From NCBI RefSeq assembly GCF_021917145.1, contig NC_061078.1:4508039-4572038 (forward strand): a DNA stretch of 64,000 bases. Reading direction: 5' to 3'. Shown here one piece after another: positions 27,069 through 39,075 of the stretch. This stretch comes from Hypomesus transpacificus (Eukaryota; Chordata; Actinopteri; Osmeriformes; Osmeridae). Position 1 is the stretch's first letter; every line of letters starts with the position of its first letter. Both the position numbers and the translations under genes were made by a program. A model generated the notes under the pieces. That model ran no database searches. It was given only the letters and a program-made list of their open reading frames with translations, and was not told the origin of the DNA.

Positions 27069-30000
27069 TTGGCCCAGGCGTCCATGGAGAGCTGCCATGA
27101 TGACGACAAGCTCCTCTAATGAACAACATTTCTATGGGGCAGCTTTGCTGGACTATATACGCCATCGAGGGATGATCTCCTACTCTGTTGAAAATCACAC
27201 TGACGGCTTAATTTTCTCCGACAGATCACATGAGCATTGTGGAGTGGGATTAGTGCATGCTAAGAGCAATATATTTTCTAATGATGTCCATGACAGAGTA
27301 GTAAAAGATTAACAGAAAAAGCACAATGGACTATATTGAAACTGAGTCACGCACACTCCACAGTCCTGTCACAAGAAACGACTGTTGGAAAACATCAATG
27401 AGGGCCTTTTGAGTCAATATTGTATTACCTGTGAGACAACAACAGTCTACCAAGTTAACATGACCGATTGGCTGGGTTATGTGGCTGTGTTGTGTTGGCT
27501 GTGCTTTGTGCGCCTATCCTCCTCTCCCAATAAGAAGGCCTCTAAAATGTCCATATTGGCTGTACTGTTCCCTCTCCATCTGCTGGTTGGCAAACAGGAA
27601 GTTTGCCCAGTGAATCACAGGGGCCATGTTGTATTTACAAATCAGATGCTGGAGGAAGGAGCTTGCCGGGCTCTTTTGGAAACACACAACGTCCTTATCT
27701 GTCAGTTTAATACGGGAGGGAGGGAGGGAGGGGGCAACGGCTGGTCTTTGTCTCACCTAATGATAAAGAAAAAAAAACATAGAACAAAGAATCATAGCTA
27801 GATAAAACTTTTAAGTACCAGGAGGCCAATGTGACTTCTCGGGTCCGAATAGAGGGATAATGTGAACAAACCTGGCATGTTAATCAATAGAAACCTAATT
27901 TGTGTCCATCTGACTGCTGCAGTGCACAAGCCTTTGTTCCTAGTTTGTCTCCTCATGTGGTAACCATCACCAGATGCTTCATGCCATAAAAGAGCTGTGA
28001 AATGCAGAGGTGCTGGACCAAAAACAGGAGACACAGAGAGAGGGAGGAGGGGGTGGAGGAGGAGGAGGATAGGGAGGAGGGACACCTGTGGGATGTGTTA
28101 ATGGGGAACCAGCCAACCAGTCAGGAAGCCAGGCAGGATCTTCCACCCGGCACAGGAGCAAGCAGCTTAGTCACAGCGGAGGGGATGGGGGGGCGTGTAA
28201 CTGTGGTCTTGTCCCATTTACAGCCAGGTTTACATTTTCCCTTTCACTGCTTCTGACTAGGACAGGCTCCTTGTGGCTCTGATGTGTACATGTGCAGTGC
28301 TGCAGCATGTCTGGTAACGCTGGGTGACTACCGGCTCACCCAGCCCCCTTGCCTCAGTACACCATGTTTCCCTACTCAGCGGCACCCTACATTCTGTGTA
28401 TAAAGGGCGGTAGTTAAAGCAATGAGGAAGGGGGGGGAAAGCACATACTGTAGTCAGGATCTGGCTTTTCTCTGGGCAATAGGGACCTGAAGACAACCTT
28501 CTTAGACATCCACTCACTGTTTACAAATGGGAAATGACCAATTAGGACAATATACAATGCAAACACACACAGGAACATCTAGGCTACTTATCCCCATATC
28601 TTGTACATGGGAATTGTGTAACAATAACTAATTTAGATGAATTGGTCAGTATGAAATGTAACTTCTGAATCTCACCACCTACCGATATTGATAGTTCTTG
28701 GCAATGATTGGGTAGTCGTGCATAACAATGAACATCAGTCTTGAATTTGTCACAGGTACACACATTCACTGGCATGGCAGTAACTTGAAAGTGGGAGTGC
28801 CTGTACTGTATGTTACAGTATGACACAGTAGTGAACGTGTGAAGGACACACCCACATGCACACACACAGGATTATCACTAAGCATGACAGGGCTTGAGTA
28901 TGGCAGTCAGAGTGGCCACTACCTCTGCCTCTCTCTTCACAGAGAACAAGGGGACGGTTATTATCTACAAGCCTCAAGGGAAACTTCTGCTTATCACCAT
29001 TCCACAGGGACCATTTCTCCTCTCAATCTGCTCTTGCCATCCATTTAAACTGAGGGGGGGGGGGGGCGGGGGGGTCACTAACTAACTAACTAGCACACAG
29101 GTTGGTATCAACCCTCCATTGTTTGTTTTTGGCTCCCTTGCCATGACTCTTGTAGGTGATGCTCCCTGTCACCCTCCCAGTCTGTTCAGCCCATGTACTG
29201 AATGACAATTACAGGGCGATGTTGTTGTTGTTTTTAAAGGATGACGCACTGTACAATGCGCAGTGGTGAAGAGGTCAGGGCAGCTGGAGGCCAAGAACAC
29301 ACAGAGGCCAGACAGATGGCAAAAGACTGCAGAGCTTCCAGAATGTTTCGTTTCCAGACACTCGCCTAGCCGCTCGAGACAACGGCTTGATATTACAGTC
29401 CCTTCCCTGACAGTGCTTTATACTGCATTTCTAAAGTTGCCATGGCGAGCAAGGAGCCAGCGGATCTGAGTCCCCGATGCCGAAGCGAGGCCGGGAGAGC
29501 GGACAGAAGCGTCCGCTTCAATAGACTGGAGTCTCTCCACCGCAGCATGAATAGCAGTAACTGCACTGTATTGTCTGGGAGGCCTTTTTCCCCTCTTTCA
29601 AAGCCAGGCGATTGAAGGGAGGAGGCGGGGGTGGAGAATCTCAGAGCGGATTCCCAAAACTGTCGTTATTGACTCTCTTAGAAAAGCGCCAGCACAAAAC
29701 CCTGCTGACGTCAGCCGCGGACAGAGCCATGCAGGCCTCAACACGCCGTCTCAAGCTGCCTGGCCACGCTGAGGCCCGCCCAGGGAAAGGGGGAGACACT
29801 GGAGCTTAAGAGACACTGGATGTTGCTTTGTTTTTGTTGTTTTATCTGAATGTCAACAGGGATTTTATTATTAAACCGAAGAGTAGGTGTTGAAACCTTT
29901 GAGGGTGAATATGGCCTGGGCTACATGTGGGCGTGAACTCTTCACTTTTTTCATGAGGAAGATGGCAAGTGCGAGTCATCCACCAGCTAAATCAATCCCT

Positions 30001-30929
30001 TCACATATGAAGCAATACAGTAGTGTAAGCGGATAACCTATGACCCACTATTATTTACTGCCTTAGTTACTACGAATAAAATGCCCAATGGCAATCTGGC
30101 AAGGCCTTAAACAAACCAACACAGGCTTTGTGGGCTTTTTATTGCGAGCAAACAAGCAGGTCTGTATAAATCCTTTCTAGTGTCCTGCTTTCACGGGTTC
30201 CTTTTGGGTTACTCTCCACATGGTTGGACAATGAGAAAAGGACAACGGTCATCCTTTATGATAAGCCCCATTCACGGCTCTGTCCGTTTTTAGGAAGCCA
30301 GGTCAGGTCAGGGTTGAACATTCTAACCTCCAATCCTGGCTCCCATAGATCAGCCAGCTGGATCGTGCACAGCTACCTGGCATCATCAGAAATCCAAAAC
30401 CCCAGCAGTCATTCAGAACTGTTTGTATTAATAACAAGAGGCTACTCTTTACTCGGCAAACAATATATGGAAAATACTGATTAAATAAGAGAGTGCAAAT
30501 GCTCTCTTGAGTAGGTCAACATGAGAGGGCTATCTCTTAACCATTGGTAGTGTGTTTCATAAGCCAGAGAATGCTTTCATATTCTCTAACCTGACAGAGG
30601 TACCTGAGGATTCACACAATACTGAAAAGCCTTGCCCATCTGTTGAGGATAAGCATACTGTAAAGCTCCATTTTATAAGAGAGCAGAGAACTTTTCGCTG
30701 TAGTGGAAAATGTGCTTTGGACAAAATGGATGGAGGTCCAATACAATCAATGGTCATCTCTAACTACTGTGACCACATGCCACAAAAGGACAGAGATCCA
30801 AACCTTGCATCACATGGCTCTTTCAGGTAATGTAATGTACCTGCACTGCAGCAAATCCTTGCTGGACTGAAGTTGACACTGAACCAGGGATTTTACAGAC
30901 TAATGATGACCAACTCTGCTGCCTGACGT

Positions 30930-31049
30930 CGTTATCTAGTTATGCAGAAGCCTGTTAACGACCATTCATTTGAATCAGGTGTGTTGGAACAGGGAAATAT
31001 CTAAAACATGTAAGACGGGGTACCTGAAAACAAGGGTTGAGAACCACTG
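30930..31049 (-). mobile_element. hAT/Charlie-type transposon end (fragment)
   Basis: Read on the minus strand from 31049 the sequence starts CAGTGGTTCTCAACCCTTG, the characteristic terminus of Charlie-like hAT elements. It continues through '...acatgttttagatatttccc' and 'tgttccaacacacctgattc', a stretch familiar from vertebrate hAT MITEs. The other end was not located, so the left boundary is approximate. Confidence 0.55.
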
Positions 31050-32700
31050 CTCTAGTAGATCTGACTCTAAATACAATGGTGTTTTCCATCCAAATAGATC
31101 CACGGGATCTTCGACAAATGGTGATGTCATTTTTCAAGACGATTTTGGTTGGTCAGTACGCGGTGCTTTTATTAGGTGTTGATCTGTTAACTCGAACTTA
31201 ACCTGCTACGGAGCAGGTCAGGTGTGCACATGAATTACCATGGTGATCTATCCTGGTAAGAAGTGAACCACCGTGGTTACACTGAAAATCCAGAGTTAAA
31301 CCGGAAGTTGCCTCACTAACCCTAAATCCGGCTTCGTAGTATTGGGCTCTGATCTGAATGATCTGTAAACACCTGTAAAATCCCCAGCACTTTGTCTTTC
31401 TCTTCTGTCCACTACGGCTGTGTTGAACAAACTCAAAGAAAATGTTTCGCTCTCTCCAAACAAAATGTTGCCAAGTTTCATAAGGAGACTGTTCCATTCA
31501 TTTACGAGGTACTCTTTAAAGATGTTATCCTTGTAATCCAATGATGATGTCTGATCAAGCCCCAGGGGCCAACACAACCCAGACAGTGGACAGAACACAC
31601 CCCCACACACCCCCCCACACTAAGACCATGCAGGGACACCAGAGTCCACCTCATCCCGGCCTCACAAATCAGCCAACTGGCTGCACAGCTGGCATATGTA
31701 CAGCAATGCACATGTGGGATTAGATTAGGCACCCCACCCCTCAGGATCATCCAGCCATATTGAATTAGCGCCGTGCTGCGAGGGGAGCTGCTAAGTGCTA
31801 ATCATGTTAACAGGATCCTGTCTCAGGGCTGCTTTCACCTCGTACCGCTTCTTTCTTGAGGATAAACACACACAGGAGGCGCTGGTGAGAGGGCCGCGAG
31901 GTCGGAAGCTGCCCCTTGTCCTTCAAGTGTTTCACATTCACTTCCACAAATGCGCTGTCACGCGGTCACAAGTGGAGGCTATCCATTTTGTTGCAATAGC
32001 AAGTCAGCACGCATCCGTGCACACATACACACACACACGCTTCACTTCCTGGAAAGAACATTGATGTTATTGGTAAGAGATACAAAGGATATCATGCATG
32101 GATGTTAACGCAATCTTACAGGGGAAAACCAATACCTACGTTTGATCACTTCCATCAGACAGGGTCATTTCCTGTTGTTGAGATAGTGGTAGTATTGTGA
32201 TGAAAGCCACTGCGTACACACACAGCAGAGCAAGACAACATTCAAGTCAACAAACACGCCTTCCCTACAGTTCAAAGCACCCTAAGGGTCTGAGAAAACC
32301 AGAGCCTGACAAAGAAAACCCAAAAGGAAAGAATACACAGAAAGGAAGAAGAAGAGAGAATTGTTTTCCAGTCAGTGCAGCCAACCACATCCCCATTTCT
32401 GGTTTCATAACCCCTCAGTCAGCTGGCTTCTGGGACAGCCCTGGTCAGGGCCCACTGCCAGCCCCTGCCTGGGCACTCTCAGAAGCTTAGCTGTGGGAAG
32501 TGGCTCCTATACAGTCTCAGACGCACCCCCTTCCACCACCAAGACCCACCATACACCACACAAAACCAAGATGCCTTCTTCCCCATGCTCACAGACGAAC
32601 CCGTTTTGTATGGTTCTTCCCTTTGGCACTTACTTGGTTTTTGACAATGTATGCTTCATGTTTTGGCTGCTTGCAATATTTGTGGCCATCTCGTTATGAT

Positions 32701-32787
32701 CAGTGACCTATGCACTTTTGTAAAGCTTTCTCTTGGAAGTCGCTTTGGATAAAAGCATCTGCTAAATGAATAAATGTAATGTAAATG
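32701..32787 (+). repeat. SINE/LINE tail fragment
   Basis: This stretch reads cagtgacctatgcactttt, then gtcgctttggataaaagc, and ends in taaatgtaatgtaaatg. The same sequence occurs in reverse orientation at 56114-56195, so both belong to one dispersed family. Confidence 0.65.
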
Positions 32788-33115
32788 TTTCGTAGCCATC
32801 GAAGTGAAACCTCGACACAGAGGCCTCGGCATATCACAGCAGTGGAGTGCTCCGCCAGTTAACGATGGGACGCCATTCTTGAAAAAGGTGTTGTTCGGGC
32901 CCGGGAGGACAGGATACTCAGATCTACGTAACGACGGTCATTTTCCTCAGTGCCATAAAGTTGAGGGTGTTGACAAGGCCATCTGGAGCATGCTTGGTGC
33001 ACCGAGCTGTTACACTGACACAATCTCCACTTGGTAATGAGTGGAGCAGTTATAAGCCTCACGTCCAAACACCAAACTGTGTGTCTAAAGAGTGGATACA
33101 GTAGCATGATTTGGG

Positions 33116-33320
33116 GTCAGATGGCTGAGCGGTTAGGGAGTCAGGCTATTAATCGGAAGGTTGCTGGTTCGGTTGCTGGTTCGATTCCAGTCTTGCCAAA
33201 TGACGTTGTGTCCTTGGGAAAAGCACTTCACCCTACGTTCCTTAGGGATAATGTCCCTGTACTTACTGTAAGTTGCTCTGGATAAGAGCGTCTGCTAAAT
33301 GACTAAATGTAAATGTAATG
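33116..33320 (+). mobile_element. tRNA-derived SINE, copy A
   Basis: The head resembles a tRNA: A-box-like atggctgagcggttaggga at 33121 and B-box ggttcgattcc near 33178. The body reads gttgtgtccttgggaaaagc and the tail gataagagcgtctgctaaat. Around 33161-33185 the ggttgctggttc segment is duplicated in tandem next to the B box. It is intronic to adcy7 and in antisense orientation to it. It is a SINE rather than a tRNA gene, because it has no acceptor stem and carries the long unrelated tail. Confidence 0.8.
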
Positions 33321-34908
33321 ATTTACTTATATGGCCTAACAGACCTAATTGTCCTGTCTATCAATAGATCATATCCACCCACTCATCAAGTGTCCAGCTG
33401 GTACTTTCCATACTGGGATGTTGCTTTGAAGCTAAAGAACTAAAGCAGGCATATTCCTCACCGTATTCCCTGTAGGGCATCACCAGAGGTTCGGAGGAAA
33501 CATATTCCATGATGTTCCTCATTAAACACATGCCCTGTTTTCTTTCGGAAGCACAGACAATGGAGGTGGAGGAGACTGGAGGGAAATCCCTGCAGTGCTG
33601 TAATGTGCTGACCTGCAGCCACTGGGTTACTCCCCTCGAACCATGCTGTCTCCACCCGTGTGTGTGTGTGTGTGTGTGTGTGGTGTGTTTGTGTGCGTAT
33701 GACTGAGTCAGTGAGACTGTGTGTGTACATTTGTCTGTCGTTGTGTATGTGTGTCTCTCTGTCTCTCCATCTGCATATGAGTGTGTATAATGTGTGTGTG
33801 TGTGTGTAAATGAAATATACATTTAATAACGTTGCGAATGAATGAAATCAATTACAAGGCAAACATGTTACAAAATGAAGGTTAACTCTTACCTACGCTA
33901 CCATGATTATTGTAATTCAGAGAGACAGCAAGATGTGAGCAAAGAGAATGAATACAAGGACAAGTCAGAGCTGAGGAGAAGGTCTCAGGAGATGAAGGAT
34001 CCACAGAACAATGCTTCACCGTTCCATTTATATACAAGGACAACCAATCAAACCAAATCTTGACCCTTACTTATCAACATATGACTAGCAATGCACAGTA
34101 AATTACACAATGGGGTGAGAGCCATCAAGTAGAGACCCCGTCCAGCAACTCCAGATTTTAGCATATGAGAGGTGGGGGCAGGATGACACGCAGCCTTCCA
34201 AAGGCTTTCATATGGAAACAGCTTGGAGATAACCTCTGTTCCACAGTGTTTGTGGAGCAGGGGCAGGTTTGGTTTTGAATGAACAACAAATTGGGGGAAG
34301 CCACTTTTACACAGATAACGTGACAAAAAACTGACAACAAAAGAATGACGCACTAATGGGTAACGCTCTTATTCCCTGTGACTAATCACCAGCAAATATA
34401 GGAATGAGGATACATTGGTAGCACTTAGATGAGCACAGTCAATTCACAAGGGCATGATAAATAAAAATGCTTATCATCATGCAGTAGGTCTATCAGACAA
34501 GAACACACACACACACACACACACACAACTATCATATTGCCACAAAGAATCCATTCAGGCTCAAACCGCAATGTTCAGATGGACCAATCCAATGTTCAAA
34601 CGCAGCAGTGCATTAGTGTAACACTAGAATGAAGCTTTTAGGGACAGGGGATTAAAATTCCCTGGGTGAGTCCGTGCGCAGACTCTGATTCTTCCCCACC
34701 ATCAACCGTGTTTTTTTAATCCTTGCTAGTGTATATCATATGATCTGGAATCATGTAGCCTTCATATTCTCATGGCCAGCGGGGGATTAGAGCTGTAACG
34801 AAAAACTTCATTGAAGAGAGCGAAATATTGTGTGTGTCCTCCTGCAGTGGCCGATGGTGATAACCCTAGGGCTGATGGTACTGATGATAACCCTGGTGAT
34901 AACCCTAG

Positions 34909-35106
34909 GGAGGGAGTCAGATGGCTGAGCGGTGAGGGAGTCGGGCTAGTAATCAGAAAGTTACCGGATCGATTCCCCGCCGGGTCAAATGATGTTGTGT
35001 CCTTGGGCAAGGCACTTCACCTTACTTGCCTCGGGGAGAATGTCCCTGTACTTACTGTAAGTCGCTCTGGATAAGAGCGTCTGCTAAATGACTAAATGTA
35101 AATGTA
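34909..35106 (+). mobile_element. tRNA-derived SINE, copy B, with target-site duplication
   Basis: The same family as the copy at 33116: atggctgagcggtgaggg head, gatcgattccccgcc B-box region, tccttgggcaaggcacttc body and gtctgctaaatgactaaatg tail. It is flanked by aaccctag on the left (34901-34908) and right (35107-35114), a likely target-site duplication. The flanking DNA (34858-34908 and 35107-35127) is itself a degenerate array of aaccctag-gctgatggtactgatgat units. Confidence 0.8.
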
Positions 35107-38100
35107 AACCCTAGTGCTAATGATAACAGTCCCGGGGCGTTCTGATACAGAATCAGACTCTTCCCACATTTGGCCTCATGCTCTGTGGCCACTTCATCTG
35201 AACAGTGGCTCTCATGACCCAACATGGACGGTCCTGGCAACACCCCTGACAGATGCACGATAAAGCCTTATACAGTCTGATAGGTGTCACTGACATTACA
35301 TCCACTCTCCTTACTTGACACTTTGCATTCATTAGCCAAGAGAGTTGAAGGCATTTTTAGAATGCTTCAAGGATGTGTCAGTTCTAAAATCTAAAGATTC
35401 AAAACTGTCAATTTCTTTACTTTGAGGACTTCAAAAGAGCACAGTGTGTCAACCTGTCAGTTAACTGCAGCATGTTAATCATCAGGGGCACGACCACTTA
35501 CTCAGTTACCACCGTGTTAGAAGCAGAACAAATCTCTTTCAGTGCGTTGATCCGAGTGTGAATGTTGTTAACCTCTAGGGTGACACATGCGCCATGGTGA
35601 AGTAAGTAGTTTGACGGTTAGGTCAAGCAGGAAAGGCCTTTTAATTGATCTTCTGCAGCTTGGAATTGCCTTTCTGTCTGATGCGACCACTTCCAGCAGT
35701 TAAAGAAGGACAGGAAAAGCAGCAGCAGCCTATTACTATGAAGAAAAAGAACAGGAAATCACAACCCTGAAGAACAGCCTTGTACGCTTTGCCTGAGCAA
35801 AATACAAAAGAAACAGGAAAAACTGTGTGGTTTGTGTGATTAAAAGAAATGTGTACTGTATACATCAGAATGGAGTTTTGGAATAGGCACCAGTGTGTAT
35901 ACATGTGGTACTTCACTTCAACTTTTGGTGACGAGCGTGTGTGTGTGTGTGTGTGTGCCAGGTAAGCCAGTGCACTTAAAAAGCAACAGCTGCCTGGCCC
36001 CAGGCCCAACCACTGAGGACCAGAATGTCTACCCACACCCTCACACACACCCTCACACACACCCTGACAGCGCCAAAGAGCATAGCAGTGGAGTGGAGCA
36101 TGGATAGACACTGGACAGCCTGGGAGGACACAAATCACCACTCAAGCAGTGCTCTCTCCTTGATGAAGTTGCATCAACAGCTGGCCCTTTCAGCAACTGG
36201 GGGAAAAAAAATAATCTATCCGATACGGTGGACTGTTGGGAAATTAAGTCAAATCTCGCACATAAGGGCTAAACTGTGTTAGCTTCTGTTGGCCATAACA
36301 GCTTAAAAACATTTTTTTTTTTACATACACTGAAAGTCCAAATGAGTGGTTGTCATGTACCCTAAGTGTAGCACGACACGCACAGTCAAGGTCTCCATTA
36401 CAGCTGCTCTGCACTAAAAAGACATCCAGACAGAGGGAGTGACGCATGAGAGGCAAGGGGGAGCCCAGGGGAGATCTCATTACCGCAAAACGTCCCCTCA
36501 CAGGAGAACTGGAGTGGATAGAGCCCGAGGATTTGGCTAATGGCATCCCTTTCCCTCGGCTGCTGTCTTGTCATTAATGTTGATTATGGTGCTGTGTCCA
36601 ACTCTGGGTTTGACTGTGTGTGTGTGTGTGTGTACCCTGTCTGTAGCCAGAGTAAGATGTCAGGCTCATCGATATTATAACCAAAACATCCTGTATGACA
36701 TGGTACCCCTGCCTCTAGAATTGTCCCAACCCCTCCTCATCTGCCTTGCTGTCTCTGATGGCGTACAGCACCTCCTCAGTCTCAATGCACCCCTTGTTTA
36801 CAGCCGGCCGGGCCCATATGTGCAGGGCTAGGGTTACAGGCCCAATTTAAAAGCTCCCCCTGTATTCACCACCAGGAGCCAAGGAATGTTTCCGAAAAAG
36901 ATTATTGTCTAGCAACCCACACAGGCCAGGAATGTCTGGAAGGACGAGCACCCTTTCAGTGTGGGTTCTGTGGTAGGGATGGATGGTGAGGAGGATGGAG
37001 GGAGAAGTTTTCTGAATGTGTCTGCTCCTCCCAGGCTGAATCACTTTTGGAAAGAGATGACCCTCATCTGGATTCATGAGTATCCCTCCCAACACTCACC
37101 CCTGAGTCATGGTTTATTCACCACTGCTCTCCCAAAGTCAGTATGAAGACACCATTTCAGGGCTTCAGCACTAACCCCTTAAGGTATGTCCATCACTCGA
37201 GTGCCATTGTCGTGATTCAGAGTCGTTTACAACTTTAGGGACCCATGAAACCTATCTACATGCTCTTTTCAACTTTAAAGAGCAATTTGACATGGCTTCA
37301 AAGCATAGCCCTCAGAGGTAGCTAATGTAGCCATCTGCCCAGAAGCCACAGGAATTTCCCTACTTTCGCTAGATTTCACAGGGCTCATTGTTCAGAACCT
37401 TCCAAATTTCCACTTACCACCTGGTGTTAGATAACTACATACATATACTCACACACTCACTCACTCACTCACTCCACATGTATGAAAAACGGGGTGTGGG
37501 TTTGAAAAGGACCCATAAAGCACAAAAGTTGAATGTTTTTTATGAGGTGTCCTTCAGCTCCACATGGTATGCATTTCCACTGGCAGTGTCACATGTTTCA
37601 AAGTAGTCCTGCCAAAACAATTAATTTCAGTTCAATTTATTATCCTAATGATTTTCATTGGCTACACCATCATAGACGATGACGTTTTGCTAGAAGACAC
37701 AATCACGCTCCTCTGAACTCATGGTGTTGCTTCTCATAAGTAAACATTTGTTGGGAACTAAGCCATTGCTGTAGATGTCATGGAAAGATTCTGGCGAGGA
37801 AGACATGAATTATCAACGTCATCTCTCAGGACAGAAAACCGTTCTCTCTCCATCTCTCTCACTACACCCCAATGAGGATGACTCGTGAGTACTTCTTACA
37901 ATGTTTAAATGTCTGAAGTGTCAGAGCAGGAAATGACTGGCCAGGGCAATTGTTCTTTACAAACTCTCTCTCCATCTCTCTTTCACATAGAAATGTCTCA
38001 AACGCTCGTCTGCTACAAGCAAGCATTATGTTGTTCTACCTGAGCCATTCTTGCCTCAAGGCCAACCTTAAACTGTGTCATGTAGAAGTCGTCAACCACA

Positions 38101-38973
38101 TCGCCTCATTTCCTTGGCAACCATGACTCATTTCCCTGACAACACTCTTGCAGGGCAGATTCATAAAGAGAAGCTCTAGCAGCTGCAACAGTTTCAGTTA
38201 TCAGATGTGGACGCACTTTATAATTTACCATTATCCCAGAACAAAGCTGACAGTACATCATCAAGTTTTCAGATTGAGATACCTCTACCAAACTGCTATA
38301 CCAGAACCTGCAAACCCCCACATAATGTTAGCCCATCCCAGGCTCTAAAGAATGTATTTAATATTTGCACCTCGACCAAATACCTCTCAAATAATGTTAA
38401 ATTTTTCGGATCACGTATGAAAGTTAGGTAGAATCCAGAACATTGTAGGTGTAAATCTATATCTGGTCTGACCTCACCTGAAAGCCAAGACTGTAGTAGC
38501 TTCCACAGGGGAGGTCACTGGTACATATGACAGCCTAACAAAGACACTAGTGTGGGGGGAGGAAGCCCCATCCAAGTTAGCAAGTTACCCACAAAAATCA
38601 GCCACATTCACCATCACATAATCCATCATTCATCCACTTTAGGGAGTCCTCACAGCTCTACCTCACCCACAGCCTCTCTTCTCACCGTAAACCATTCACT
38701 CGTAATCAAACTCAAAACAATATGTCTGTTCAACCAGCCTGTAAGACATGGCGTAGCATGGAAATAAACTTGTTAGAAAGAACCTCCACCAGCATGACAC
38801 ACACATACTACTATGACAAGCCAGAACATGCCACCTAGGCTACAATGGGCTATCTGCCTAAAACCCTAAACACACAGTATTACGTAATGCAATCATATGC
38901 TTGGTTGTTTAGCAGTAATTATTGTCTTGTGAGCCCATGTCAGACCAGTCTAAATTCAGAAAACAGAACTCAC

Positions 38974-39075
38974 CAAAGACCACACCCTTCCAAACCATGT
39001 GGGGTCGCCCCAGGTACTTAGTTACAGGTTCAACTCCACAGTACGGCTTCCTTCAGTCTTCCCAGTGGTGTTGAT
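38974..39075 (-). other. adcy7: Candidate adcy7 noncoding 5' exon (102 nt)
   Basis: On the minus strand a good acceptor (ctttctttctcgcatag) precedes 39075 and a consensus donor (TTTG/gtgagttct) follows 38974. The enclosed 102 nt has stops in its frames. It has one ATG near its 3' end; if spliced to 26377 this ATG opens a 10-codon uORF ending in TGA. The only minus-strand gene downstream is adcy7. This is inferred from splice-site quality only. Confidence 0.4.

Larger units (their letters stand above)
26378..38973. other. 12.6 kb without coding gene; probable adcy7 5' intron
   Basis: No frame here shows conserved protein sequence. The short frames are broken by simple repeats or lie within SINEs. 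Contents recognised: a repeat tail at 26794-26827 (ctacacaaataaatgttgattt), a CAGCCC hexamer array, a hAT-type terminus, two SINEs with a third tail copy, and several (CA)n/(GT)n runs (33660-33684, 34502-34526, 35937-35957). Confidence 0.6.

Noticed and set aside
33121..33192. tRNA-like head (atggctgagcggtta ... ggttcgattcc)
   Set aside because: It has A- and B-box resemblance but no acceptor-stem pairing and continues into a SINE body and tail, so it is not a tRNA gene. The same holds for 34921-34976.
34858..34910. Telomere-like aaccctaggg units
   Set aside because: They are a degenerate array with a longer unit including gctgatggtactgatgat, not TTAGGG repeats, so not an interstitial telomere.
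34811..35074. 87-aa frame similar to one at 33031-33285 (NDVVSLGKALH...VPVLTVS)
   Set aside because: The shared peptide is only the translated SINE body, not a protein family.
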